From Caldisericota bacterium (GTDB taxonomy: Bacteria > Caldisericota > Caldisericia > Cryosericales > Cryosericaceae): a stretch of DNA of 6,454 nucleotides. The translations under genes were made by a program, and so were the position numbers. Positions 1-5,569 of this stretch are shown here, in pieces. The notes under the pieces were generated by a model. That model saw nothing but the letters and a program-made list of their open reading frames with translations. It did no database searches and was not told where the DNA came from. Within the stretch, counting starts at the first letter, position 1; each line of letters begins with the position of its first letter. Location of the stretch: assembly GCA_026390215.1 (NCBI GenBank), contig JAPLGJ010000166.1:1-6454 (forward strand), read 5' to 3'.

Positions 1-15
1 GAGAGCGTGCGTCGT

Positions 16-1191
16 TCAGCGGAGACCAGCCTCGCGATGTTTGGCCGCAATCGTCTCCGCCAGGGCATCGATCGCCTGCATGTCGGCGGCGCGAGGGTCA
101 CCTTTGGCGAGGACGGGCGTGAGGACTTCGGCCTTCAGCGGCGCGATGAGTCCGCCAAGGACGTCGACGATGCGCTGGCCCCACCCATATGACCCGACAA
201 TGGACACGAACTGCGTCTTGGGACGAAGGGCTCCAGCCAGATACGCAATCTCGATCGTCTTGGGATGCGGACCGGTCAGCACGGCAGGAGTTCCGATGAC
301 GATGGTCGCCGCGTCCACAAGGGACATGGCGATCTCGCCCAAGTCGGAGGTCGTCAGGTCAAAACGCTCGACACCGACGCCTCGGTCGGCCAGAGCGGCC
401 GTAAGGCGATCAACCATCTTCAGTGTGCTCCCATGCATGGAGACAAAGGGGATGACGACCTTGTTGTGAGGAGGGCCGCCTGCCCACTCGCGGTAAGCGT
501 CCATGATGAACGCCGGATCCTTGTAGACGGGACCGTGGCTGGGGCAGATCATATCGATTTGCATGCCCGCAAGCTTGTCCAGGTTCTTGATGATAAAACT
601 GCGGAACGGCATCATGATCTCGGCATAGTACCGCTTGGCGCCGTGCATGACGACGCTTTGCTCGGCGAAGATGTCCGACTGCGCCCGGTGCGAGCCAAAG
701 AAGTCACACGAGAACAGGGCATGGTCTTCCTCGACATACGTGCCCATCGTCTCGGGCCAGTGGACCCATGGCAGGTAGATGAACCGCAGGGTCTTGTTGC
801 CGAGCGACAGGGTCTCTCCGTCGGCGACGGTCCTGAATCGACCGGACGGGATGTCCAGGAGCTCCTGCAGCAACTCCTTCGCCTTCGGATTCGTCACGAG
901 CACAGCCTCCGGATACCGGGCAAGGATGGCAGGGATGGAACCACTGTGGTCCTGTTCCGCGTGGTGCGCTATCAGGTAGTCCAGGTGATCGACCGTGTCG
1001 AGCTGAGCCATCAGGACATCCAACTTGGTCGGGTCGACCGTGTCGAGCAGCGCAGTCTTCTCGCTGCCCCGCACCAAGTATGCGTTGTAGCTGGTCCCTT
1101 CGGGAAGCGGAATCAGCGAGTCGAACAGTCTGCGGTCCCAGTCGACCGCTCCCATGAGGGTAATGTCTGGCGTTAGTGGTCGTGCATTCAC
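16..1191 (-). CDS. fprA: FprA-family A-type flavodiiron protein (O2/NO reductase)
   Basis: Cytoplasmic flavodiiron protein of 391 residues. The family reduces O2 to water and/or NO to N2O at a di-iron site, using electrons passed through FMN, usually from rubredoxin. The N-terminal metallo-beta-lactamase-like domain (about 1-240) carries the full ligand set: H77, E79, D81 and H82 in HAEQDH, then H144, D163 and H219 (CPSHGP). The C-terminal flavodoxin domain (about 244-391) shows the FMN loop VSMHGST (250-256), GTPAVLTGPHP (300-310) and GSYGWG (333-338). There is no C-terminal rubredoxin domain, so this is the short class A form, and no rubredoxin gene is in the window. I chose the GTG start at 1191 because AGGAGG lies 5 bases upstream; a TTG seven codons earlier would put that site inside the gene. 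It lies 41 bases downstream of a MarR gene on the same strand, so it is probably co-transcribed. O2 versus NO preference cannot be read from the sequence. Confidence 0.95.
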   Translation of the reverse strand: MNARPLTPDITLMGAVDWDRRLFDSLIPLPEGTSYNAYLVRGSEKTALLDTVDPTKLDVLMAQLDTVDHLDYLIAHHAEQDHSGSIPAILARYPEAVLVTNPKAKELLQELLDIPSGRFRTVADGETLSLGNKTLRFIYLPWVHWPETMGTYVEEDHALFSCDFFGSHRAQSDIFAEQSVVMHGAKRYYAEIMMPFRSFIIKNLDKLAGMQIDMICPSHGPVYKDPAFIMDAYREWAGGPPHNKVVIPFVSMHGSTLKMVDRLTAALADRGVGVERFDLTTSDLGEIAMSLVDAATIVIGTPAVLTGPHPKTIEIAYLAGALRPKTQFVSIVGSYGWGQRIVDVLGGLIAPLKAEVLTPVLAKGDPRAADMQAIDALAETIAAKHREAGLR

Positions 1192-1196
1192 GGTAA

Positions 1197-1202
1197 CCTC
1201 CT
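1197..1202 (-). promoter_or_regulatory. Shine-Dalgarno site of the flavodiiron gene
   Basis: On the minus strand this reads AGGAGG and is followed by TTACC and then GTG. The 5-base spacing decides for the GTG start at 1191 over the upstream TTG at 1212, which has no such site before it. Confidence 0.85.
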
Positions 1203-1232
1203 CTTCTGTCAACCAGCTACGGTAGCGTACCT

Positions 1233-1655
1233 TCAGTCAATATCCGGAACTGCCCTCTCCAGCATTTCGAGGAGCGACTCCTGTTCATTCAGTGTCAGCG
1301 CCGAAAGCATTGTCTCCAGCTTGACTGCACGCAGAGAACGTGCCTTGGACGCGATTCTTCTACCCTGCGGCGACAGATACAGGCACACAGCCCGCTGGTC
1401 GTCAGGATCAGTGTCGCGCAGCACCAACCCCATCCTCTCCAGTCTGCGGACTCCGATGCTGATTGTCGGAGCAGTCAGGTCAAGCCGTTGGGCAGTGTCC
1501 TGCACGCGGCATCCAGGGTGCTCAGACAGCGAGAGCAGCAACGAAAGCTGGGACTCGGTCAAGCCACCGACGCGACGCGGGTCCACAGTCTCCCAGTAGC
1601 TGCGCAGCCTCGCCAGAACTAGTTCCATACGCTTGCTGTTGGTCACTATTCTCAT
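1233..1655 (-). CDS. MarR-family transcriptional regulator
   Basis: A 140-residue winged-helix DNA-binding protein, expected to act as a dimer. Residues 31-50 (GLTESQLSLLLSLSEHPGCR) form the usual helix before the DNA-binding part. Helix-turn-helix residues run from about 51 to 80 (VQDTAQRLDL, then TAPTISIGVRRLERMGLV). The wing follows with the family signature DTDPDDQRAVCLYLSPQGRR (81-100). N- and C-terminal helices supply the dimer interface. Cysteines are at 49 and 91, neither at the N-terminal position of the sensing cysteine in OhrR, so a peroxide-sensing role is not supported. The ATG at 1655 has GGGGG 7 bases upstream; a GTG immediately before it is a possible alternative start. It precedes the flavodiiron gene by 41 bases, so it most likely autoregulates and controls that gene. 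The ligand is unknown; an O2-, NO- or redox-related signal is inferred only from the neighbour. Confidence 0.93.
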   Translation of the reverse strand: MRIVTNSKRMELVLARLRSYWETVDPRRVGGLTESQLSLLLSLSEHPGCRVQDTAQRLDLTAPTISIGVRRLERMGLVLRDTDPDDQRAVCLYLSPQGRRIASKARSLRAVKLETMLSALTLNEQESLLEMLERAVPDID

Positions 1656-1666
1656 CACGGTTCCCC

Positions 1667-1685
1667 CTTACTTTGATAAGCTAAG
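1667..1685. promoter_or_regulatory. Candidate MarR operator (imperfect palindrome)
   Basis: On the minus strand the 19 bases read CTTAGCTTATCAAAGTAAG. CTTA and TAAG arms and inner TT/AA pairs give 6 of 9 symmetric pairs. The site overlaps the proposed -10 end and the expected transcription start of the MarR gene, 11 bases upstream of its ATG. Size and position suit an autoregulatory MarR site, but the assignment is inference. Confidence 0.4.
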
Positions 1686-1711
1686 AGTAGAGGTCATTTG
1701 TCGTCAGTCAA
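1684..1711 (-). promoter_or_regulatory. Candidate promoter of the marR-fprA operon
   Basis: On the minus strand TTGACT (1711-1706) is 5 of 6 to the -35 consensus. After a 16-base spacer comes TACTCT (1689-1684), only 3 of 6 to the -10 consensus. The position about 30 bases upstream of the MarR start is right. The weak -10 lowers confidence. Confidence 0.45.
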
Positions 1712-1783
1712 TGGTCTCCTGTAAAGATATCAAGGAGAAGTGGACCGCGCACCCCATTCTGACAGCGTTTGCACTGTGCGAGA

Positions 1784-1826
1784 TGCCCGTGGATGGGCAA
1801 GGCGCCCAACGAGTCCGGGCGCCTTG
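1784..1826 (-). terminator. Tandem hairpins, probable terminator of the small membrane gene
   Basis: Two adjoining inverted repeats share two bases. The stronger has perfect 10-base arms, CAAGGCGCCC (1798-1807) and GGGCGCCTTG (1817-1826), with a 9-base loop. The weaker has TGCCC (1784-1788) and GGGCA (1795-1799) around a 6-base loop. In the minus-strand transcript the strong hairpin starts 28 bases after the stop codon at 1854, and it lies before the promoter of the MarR gene. No U-run follows on either strand, so this is not a canonical intrinsic terminator; it could instead be a transcript-end stabiliser or a pause structure. Confidence 0.5.
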
Positions 1827-1853
1827 GCGTGCTATGTGTGAACGATGTGGCGG

Positions 1854-2033
1854 TCAGTGCAGGATCGACCTCAGCAGGGTAACCCCGCCAATGAGCAGGA
1901 GCAGCCACCAGAAACACAGCACGAAGATGAGCCTGAGCACAACCCATACAAACTTGAATGCAGCTCCCGTGACGGCTCCCACCACGAGAAGCGTCGCAAC
2001 AACAACACCAAACGGTACAAGGATCAACTCCAT
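1854..2033 (-). CDS. Small two-helix membrane protein, unknown function
   Basis: A 59-residue, strongly hydrophobic protein. Two membrane segments are visible: about residues 2-24 (LVPFGVVVATLLVVGAVTGA) and 34-54 (VLRLIFVLCFWWLLLLIGGV), joined by a short stretch with one Lys and one Arg, and ending in RSILH. I do not recognise the family. The size and build recall small envelope-stress or phage-shock membrane proteins, but no diagnostic motif supports that name. The ATG at 2033 is chosen because GGAGG lies 8 bases upstream; a GTG five codons earlier overlaps that site. The gene is divergent from the 84-residue membrane protein gene at 2223 and is followed by tandem hairpins. No convincing promoter was found on this strand between 2034 and 2222. 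Hydrophobicity, ribosome site and downstream hairpin together argue that it is real. Confidence 0.72.
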   Translation of the reverse strand: MELILVPFGVVVATLLVVGAVTGAAFKFVWVVLRLIFVLCFWWLLLLIGGVTLLRSILH

Positions 2034-2041
2034 CGATACCA

Positions 2042-2046
2042 CCTCC
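2042..2046 (-). promoter_or_regulatory. Shine-Dalgarno site of the 59-residue membrane protein
   Basis: GGAGG on the minus strand, 8 bases before the ATG at 2033. It overlaps the upstream in-frame GTG at 2048, which argues against that earlier start. Confidence 0.7.
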
Positions 2047-2080
2047 ACACCCGGTCTACGGTCCCCGCGTGCGAACGTTA

Positions 2081-2105
2081 CATGTCCTGCGGAGCGCAGA
2101 ACATG
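2081..2105. promoter_or_regulatory. 25-base hairpin/palindrome between divergent genes
   Basis: Arms of 11 bases, CATGTCCTGCG and CGCAGAACATG, surround the loop GAG, with a single mismatched position. In minus-strand RNA the odd pair becomes G-U, so the stem is complete there; in plus-strand RNA it would be C-A. It lies 48 bases upstream of the small membrane gene and 44 bases upstream of the plus-strand -35 box. It could be a 5' leader structure of the minus gene or an operator serving both directions. Confidence 0.45.
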
Positions 2106-2148
2106 GCGGCCATCTCCTCTCCCTCCCCTACCCAGAGGTCACCCATCA

Positions 2149-2176
2149 TTGACCACCGGCTGTGTTGGACTATCCT
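2149..2176 (+). promoter_or_regulatory. Promoter of the 84/169-residue gene pair
   Basis: TTGACC (2149-2154, 5 of 6 to -35) and TATCCT (2171-2176, 4 of 6 to -10) are separated by 16 bases. They lie about 47 bases upstream of the ATG at 2223, which has a purine-rich AGAGGGGG ribosome site. Confidence 0.65.
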
Positions 2177-2222
2177 GACAGTACATATGCGTTGGACGCG
2201 ACACCGTTGAGAGGGGGTCAAC

Positions 2223-2477
2223 ATGAGCAAGCGATGGGTCAGTGAACTGCTGGTGGTGATTGTTGCTACGGTCTGTACCGCCGTCATGGGAGCCCTGTTC
2301 TGGCGCTTCGGCTCACGCACCGACTATTGGGGCCTGCTCGTCCCCGCTCTCTTCCTTGTCTTCTACATCAGCTGGAAATCGGCGAGCCGCGCGAAAGAGT
2401 CTGTGTCTGCCATCCCCTATTCGGTACTCATGACTCTCGTCTCCGCCCTCGTGCTCTTCCTGGATCTGAGGTTTTGA
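2223..2477 (+). CDS. Small three-helix membrane protein, unknown function
   Basis: An 84-residue membrane protein that I do not recognise. Predicted membrane segments are at about 7-28 (SELLVVIVATVCTAVMGALF), 35-51 (YWGLLVPALFLVFYISW) and 64-81 (IPYSVLMTLVSALVLFLD). The loop between helices 2 and 3 (KSASRAKES) is positively charged and is likely cytoplasmic, and the N-terminus starts MSKRW. The ATG has AGAGGGGG about 5 bases upstream and a good promoter about 47 bases before that. Its stop codon shares one base with the ATG of the next gene (TGATG), which implies translational coupling, so the two products probably work together. A membrane anchor or partner for the downstream soluble protein is a reasonable guess, not something shown by a motif. 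Confidence 0.8.
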   Translation: MSKRWVSELLVVIVATVCTAVMGALFWRFGSRTDYWGLLVPALFLVFYISWKSASRAKESVSAIPYSVLMTLVSALVLFLDLRF

Positions 2478-2986
2478 TGGACGTTCCTGAAGGAGAAACC
2501 GTCCTGCTCGCGTGCCAGGCTGTCAAGCGGCAGAATGCCTTCAAGTCCCTTGAGTTGACCATGCTGTTGACTGGTTCGTTTGTCGTCCTTGCCCCATTCG
2601 ACCAAGCAAAAGTCCGCAGAATTCGCGTGGCAAGAACGGCCGACGCAAAATCTCAGGGGGCAAGCCGTTTCCAGCAGATGTGGTATGCTGCCCAAGCACC
2701 ATTCGCGCTCATTGACGGCTATGCAGGGATGACGATGGCCGATGTCCTGGCAGAACTGCCGATGGCACGTGTACTGGGCTATGCCGAGCTCACGGAAGTC
2801 GCGCTGGTCCAGGGCACCCCGACGGGCCGCTTCGGGCCACGAACGGCCGGAGAACCTCCCCATAGGCTCATGTTCAGCACGACGACGGGGGAGATTCCCC
2901 TCCAAGTCGACGGCCATGTGGACGCGCGCGAGCTGCGCCGGTTGCTCAAGGGGATTGCCGGAGACAGATTCGTCGCAGACGAGTGA
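2477..2986 (+). CDS. Uncharacterised protein, possibly PH-like fold, coupled to a membrane protein
   Basis: A 169-residue soluble protein with no membrane segment or signal peptide, family not recognised. The N-terminal part (about 5-50) runs GETVLLACQAVKRQ, then LELTMLLTGSFVVLAPF, then a basic stretch KVRRIRVAR. This strand pattern is loosely like bacterial PH-type domains (opening GE, a later lT..r.vl.p strand), which is a weak resemblance only. The middle (about 80-112) is IDGYAGMTMADVLAELP followed by ARVLGYAELTEVALVQG. The end (about 131-160) pairs a strand FSTTTGEIPLQVDG with a helix DARELRRLLKGI. I take the ATG at 2477 as the start because it overlaps the upstream stop by one base and has GAGG 5 bases before it; the frame stays open upstream but there it overlaps the 84-residue gene. 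Expression is presumably tied to the upstream membrane protein. Confidence 0.8.
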   Translation: MDVPEGETVLLACQAVKRQNAFKSLELTMLLTGSFVVLAPFDQAKVRRIRVARTADAKSQGASRFQQMWYAAQAPFALIDGYAGMTMADVLAELPMARVLGYAELTEVALVQGTPTGRFGPRTAGEPPHRLMFSTTTGEIPLQVDGHVDARELRRLLKGIAGDRFVADE

Positions 2987-3104
2987 CCCGGGTGACCGGC
3001 ATCGTCAACACTCGACTGCCACGTCCACGCTAAAACCTCCGGGCAGAAGTCTGGATGCTCTACATTCCATCACCAGTGTCTGAAAGCAGCCTGCAGACTG
3101 AGGT

Positions 3105-3130
3105 ATTTCGGAAATTGACATACTTCGAAG
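3105..3130. promoter_or_regulatory. Two small palindromes around the MFS promoter -35 box
   Basis: ATTTCGGAAAT (3105-3115) is perfectly symmetric about a central G and ends on the first base of the -35 box. CTTCGAAG (3123-3130) is a perfect 8-base palindrome inside the promoter spacer. Both contain a TTCG core. They could be binding sites of a repressor of the transporter gene; short palindromes like these can also arise by chance. Confidence 0.3.
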
Positions 3131-3142
3131 ATTTGCTATACT
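3115..3142 (+). promoter_or_regulatory. Near-consensus promoter of the MFS transporter gene
   Basis: TTGACA (3115-3120) matches the -35 consensus fully. TATACT (3137-3142) is 5 of 6 to -10, with a 16-base spacer. Transcription should start near 3149, giving a leader of about 100 bases before the ATG at 3251. This is the strongest promoter in the window. Confidence 0.8.
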
Positions 3143-3167
3143 AATAATAGAAGAAGGTGGCCTCGCG

Positions 3168-3235
3168 CGGAACATTGCTCGCGTTCATGGCGGACTTGTC
3201 TGCTCGCTCCGAGGTTGCCTTTTTCGCATGTTCCG
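3168..3235 (+). other. Leader inverted repeat next to the MFS ribosome site
   Basis: CGGAACAT (3168-3175) is perfectly complementary to ATGTTCCG (3228-3235). One more GC/GC step (3177-3178 with 3226-3227) can stack after a 1-base bulge. The right arm abuts the GGGAGAG ribosome site at 3236-3242. The pairing closes a 52-base internal region with little other obvious structure, so a translation-control role is only a possibility. Confidence 0.25.
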
Positions 3236-3250
3236 GGAGAGAGCCGAACG

Positions 3251-4438
3251 ATGAGCCAGATACGAAAAGCACTGCTTGCCATTGCTGGTGGTCACTTCCT
3301 CGTTGAATGGTACGCCGCCTTCCTTCCCCCTCTCGTTCCCGTCTTCCGCACCCAGCTTGGTTTCTCCTTGGGGGCTGCCGCCGCACTCGGTGCCAGTCTC
3401 CCCATCGTCTCGGGTCTTGTCCAGACGATCTTCGGTCTGCTGTCCGACCGCATGCGGCACGCAAACGCACTTGTCGTCATCTCTTCCATCCTCGCCGCCG
3501 TTTCGCTGGCACTGCTTCCATTCGCCCGCAGCTTTGGCTGGCTCCTGCTCATCTTCACCTCCATAGCTCTTTCGCTGGCGATGTTTCATCCGCAGGGGAC
3601 TGCGGCTACGAGCCAGCTATCTTCGACGAACAGGGGCCGGTTCATGTCCGTCTTCACTTTCGGCGGGTCCATAGGATCCTTTGTAGGCTCGCTGACGGTC
3701 ATCCCTCTCTTTGGGCTGCTGCATCTCGAGCGCTTCTGGATCCTGGCCATCCCCGGCATCGCGATGGCGCTCTTCCAGGTGTTCGCACTCCCCCGCCAGG
3801 AAGACCCCGGGGCAGCTGCAACAAACGGCAACGGCGGCCGCATGACGGACAGCCCTGCCTTCAAAGGGTACCTCGTACTCGTCGCCAACGCCATGGTCAC
3901 CGCGATGGTCTTCAACGGCGTCACTATCCTGCTACCCCTACTGTTCCAGGAATTTGGGTTCCAGCCGGGCAAAGCCGGCGTCTACCTTGCCGTCGGGGCA
4001 CTCGTTGGGACCATTGCCAATGTCATCGGCGCCGAGCTCTCCGACCACATCGGCCGCAGGGCGATCAACATCATCGGTGCGGCAGGCGTGGCCGTGTCCC
4101 TCCTTATGTTCGTCCTAACCGGGTTGACCAGCATTATCTGGTTCCCCGCCATCAACTTTTTCACCAGCTTCATGCTGAGTTCCAACATTGTCTTCGCGCA
4201 CGAACTGGTCACGAACCACCGCGGCCTCGTCTCCGCGTCCGTTATGGGTCTTTCCTGGGGCGTCGGCGGCGTCGTTGTCCTCATCCTGGGACAGTGGGCA
4301 CAGCACACCAGCATCATGTCGTCCTATCGCCTTCTGCTCGGCGTTGCGGCCGTCCTGGTGGTGCTCGCCTTCCTCCTGCCGACGCGCCACGCGCTCAGGG
4401 CCGCTCTCAAGCCAATCCCTGCACAAGAACAGGGTTGA
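3251..4438 (+). CDS. Major facilitator transporter, fosmidomycin-resistance (Fsr)-like
   Basis: A 395-residue, 12-helix inner-membrane transporter of the major facilitator superfamily, probably a proton-driven exporter. The N-terminus GGHFLVEWYAAFLPPLVPVF (13-32) and the TM4-5 region (FHPQGTAATS at 112-121, then MSVFTFGGSIGSFVGS at 122-137) follow the pattern of Fsr-type proteins. The loop 2-3 motif GLLSDRMRH (62-70) and its second-half copy AELSDHIGRRA (261-271) are the MFS motif A pair. The long central loop between helices 6 and 7 is about 182-206. The ATG at 3251 is preferred because the protein then begins directly before helix 1 and GGGAGAG lies about 8 bases upstream; a TTG at 3215 is in frame but has no ribosome site. 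A strong promoter lies upstream. The substrate cannot be inferred: family members include drug exporters and uncharacterised transporters. The next gene follows after 48 bases. Confidence 0.9.
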   Translation: MSQIRKALLAIAGGHFLVEWYAAFLPPLVPVFRTQLGFSLGAAAALGASLPIVSGLVQTIFGLLSDRMRHANALVVISSILAAVSLALLPFARSFGWLLLIFTSIALSLAMFHPQGTAATSQLSSTNRGRFMSVFTFGGSIGSFVGSLTVIPLFGLLHLERFWILAIPGIAMALFQVFALPRQEDPGAAATNGNGGRMTDSPAFKGYLVLVANAMVTAMVFNGVTILLPLLFQEFGFQPGKAGVYLAVGALVGTIANVIGAELSDHIGRRAINIIGAAGVAVSLLMFVLTGLTSIIWFPAINFFTSFMLSSNIVFAHELVTNHRGLVSASVMGLSWGVGGVVVLILGQWAQHTSIMSSYRLLLGVAAVLVVLAFLLPTRHALRAALKPIPAQEQG

Positions 4439-4462
4439 GTCACGGGCCGCTGCGGCTATCCT
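4435..4462 (+). promoter_or_regulatory. Candidate promoter of the DUF362 gene, overlapping the MFS stop codon
   Basis: TTGAGT (4435-4440, 4 of 6) contains the MFS stop codon. After 16 bases comes TATCCT (4457-4462), the same -10 hexamer and spacer length as the promoter at 2149. The spacer includes the symmetric GCCGCTGCGGC (4446-4456). Transcription would start near 4469, just before the AGGAGG ribosome site. The gene could also be read through from the MFS promoter. Confidence 0.45.
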
Positions 4463-4486
4463 GTTGATACACGACAGGAGGAACGC

Positions 4487-5569
4487 ATGCAGGCATGGAT
4501 CGACCGGCTCGACGACTACGACGAAGGACGATTGACCGAGGTGTTTGCAGCGCGCCAGGAGTTCCTTCTGGGCGGACTCGCCCCCGGCGACACGGTCCTC
4601 GTCAAGCCCAACATCCTGCAGGAAGCTGGGCCCGAACGGGCTCTCACGACCAACCCTCACTTCATCCATGCCTTCGTCCGGTTTCTGCTCGCCCACGGAC
4701 TGCGCGTCATCGTCGGCGACATTCCGGGCAACCATGTCCCCAGCGAACGTCTTGCCGGTGACTTTGGCCTCGAGGAGTACGTGGGAGACGAACGGGTCAC
4801 CATCTGCAACCTGGACCAGTACGGGTTCGGGCGTATCCACCTCGAGCACCCACGGAGCCCCCGACCTGTCACCCTTCCTGACCTGCTGTGGCAGTGCAAG
4901 GTCCTCTTCAACCTGCCGAAGGCGAAAACCCATTCCCTGACGCTGATCACGGGCTCCGTCAAGAACCTCTTCGGACTCACGCCCAAGGCCGAGCGCACGG
5001 GTCTCCACATGATCCCATCGGGCGACGAGTTTGCCAGGTGCCTGCTGGACCTCCACGCCGCTCTCCCCATCCCCGAACGGGTCGTCATGGATGGCATCCT
5101 CGGCATGGACGGCGAGGGACCCTCCGCGGGAAGGCCACGACACTTGCGGGCCGTCATCGTCGCGGACGACGCTGTCCTCGCGGACTGGGCCATGTGCCGT
5201 ATGATGGGCATCGACTGGGAACTCACGCCAGTATCACATGTCGTCCCTGTTCCTGACGGCACGCTCGTCTTCGGCGACCTCACCCCCATCCAGCCAGCAT
5301 TCATGAGGCCGAGAAGCTACATGGGTGGTGCGGTGGTGTCAATCGCAGCAACACTTCAGCGCATGGTGGGTTCCTCCAACCGACCCATCCCCATGGTCGA
5401 CACGTCCAAATGCGTCAAGTGCAGTATCTGCGCCCAGCGATGCCCTGCGAAGGCAATCGACCTTGCCCCGTACCCGCAGTTCAACCGGCGGACCTGCGTG
5501 TTGTGCTACTGCTGTCACGAGATGTGCCCCGAGCAGGCAATTCTGCTCCGACGCACGCTTCGCCGCTGA
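4487..5569 (+). CDS. DUF362 protein with C-terminal 2x[4Fe-4S] ferredoxin domain
   Basis: A 360-residue cytoplasmic iron-sulfur protein. Residues about 33-290 form a DUF362 domain, with VLVKPNIL (37-44), FNLPKAKTHS (141-150), GSVKNLFG (156-163) and DGILGMDGEGPSAG (202-215) as its recognisable blocks. The C-terminus is a bacterial ferredoxin module: CVKCSICAQRCP (C309, C312, C315, C319) and CVLCYCCHEMCP (C337, C340, C343, C347), each able to hold one [4Fe-4S] cluster, plus an extra cysteine at 342. Proteins of this architecture are common in anaerobes, but their reaction is unknown; an electron-transfer role is inferred from the clusters. The ATG has AGGAGG 5 bases upstream. It lies 48 bases after the transporter gene, and the next gene starts 72 bases downstream behind its own promoter. 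All eight cluster cysteines are present and the length is normal for the family. Confidence 0.92.
   Translation: MQAWIDRLDDYDEGRLTEVFAARQEFLLGGLAPGDTVLVKPNILQEAGPERALTTNPHFIHAFVRFLLAHGLRVIVGDIPGNHVPSERLAGDFGLEEYVGDERVTICNLDQYGFGRIHLEHPRSPRPVTLPDLLWQCKVLFNLPKAKTHSLTLITGSVKNLFGLTPKAERTGLHMIPSGDEFARCLLDLHAALPIPERVVMDGILGMDGEGPSAGRPRHLRAVIVADDAVLADWAMCRMMGIDWELTPVSHVVPVPDGTLVFGDLTPIQPAFMRPRSYMGGAVVSIAATLQRMVGSSNRPIPMVDTSKCVKCSICAQRCPAKAIDLAPYPQFNRRTCVLCYCCHEMCPEQAILLRRTLRR

Noticed and set aside
265..1176. 303-codon open frame on the plus strand opposite the flavodiiron gene
   Set aside because: It lies antisense to a gene with all family motifs; its translation is Arg/Asp/Val-rich without recognisable domains, and it has no ribosome site.
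1708..1947. 79-codon minus-strand frame between the MarR and small membrane genes
   Set aside because: It runs through the tandem hairpins and overlaps the better supported 59-residue frame; no ribosome site was seen.
2417..2917. 166-codon minus-strand frame opposite the 169-residue protein
   Set aside because: The plus-strand frame has a promoter, a ribosome site and one-base coupling to its neighbour; this one has none of these.
3187..3303. Possible leader peptide starting at ATG 3187 and overlapping the MFS start
   Set aside because: No ribosome site precedes it, and its composition gives no attenuation-type codon run.
3307..4467. 386-codon frame overlapping the MFS gene in another frame of the same strand
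   Set aside because: Translation is Arg/His/Pro-rich, typical of a GC-rich shadow frame, while the other frame is a clear 12-helix transporter.
4115..5143. 342-codon minus-strand frame across the MFS and DUF362 genes
   Set aside because: It spans two well-supported plus-strand genes and shows no domain or start signal.
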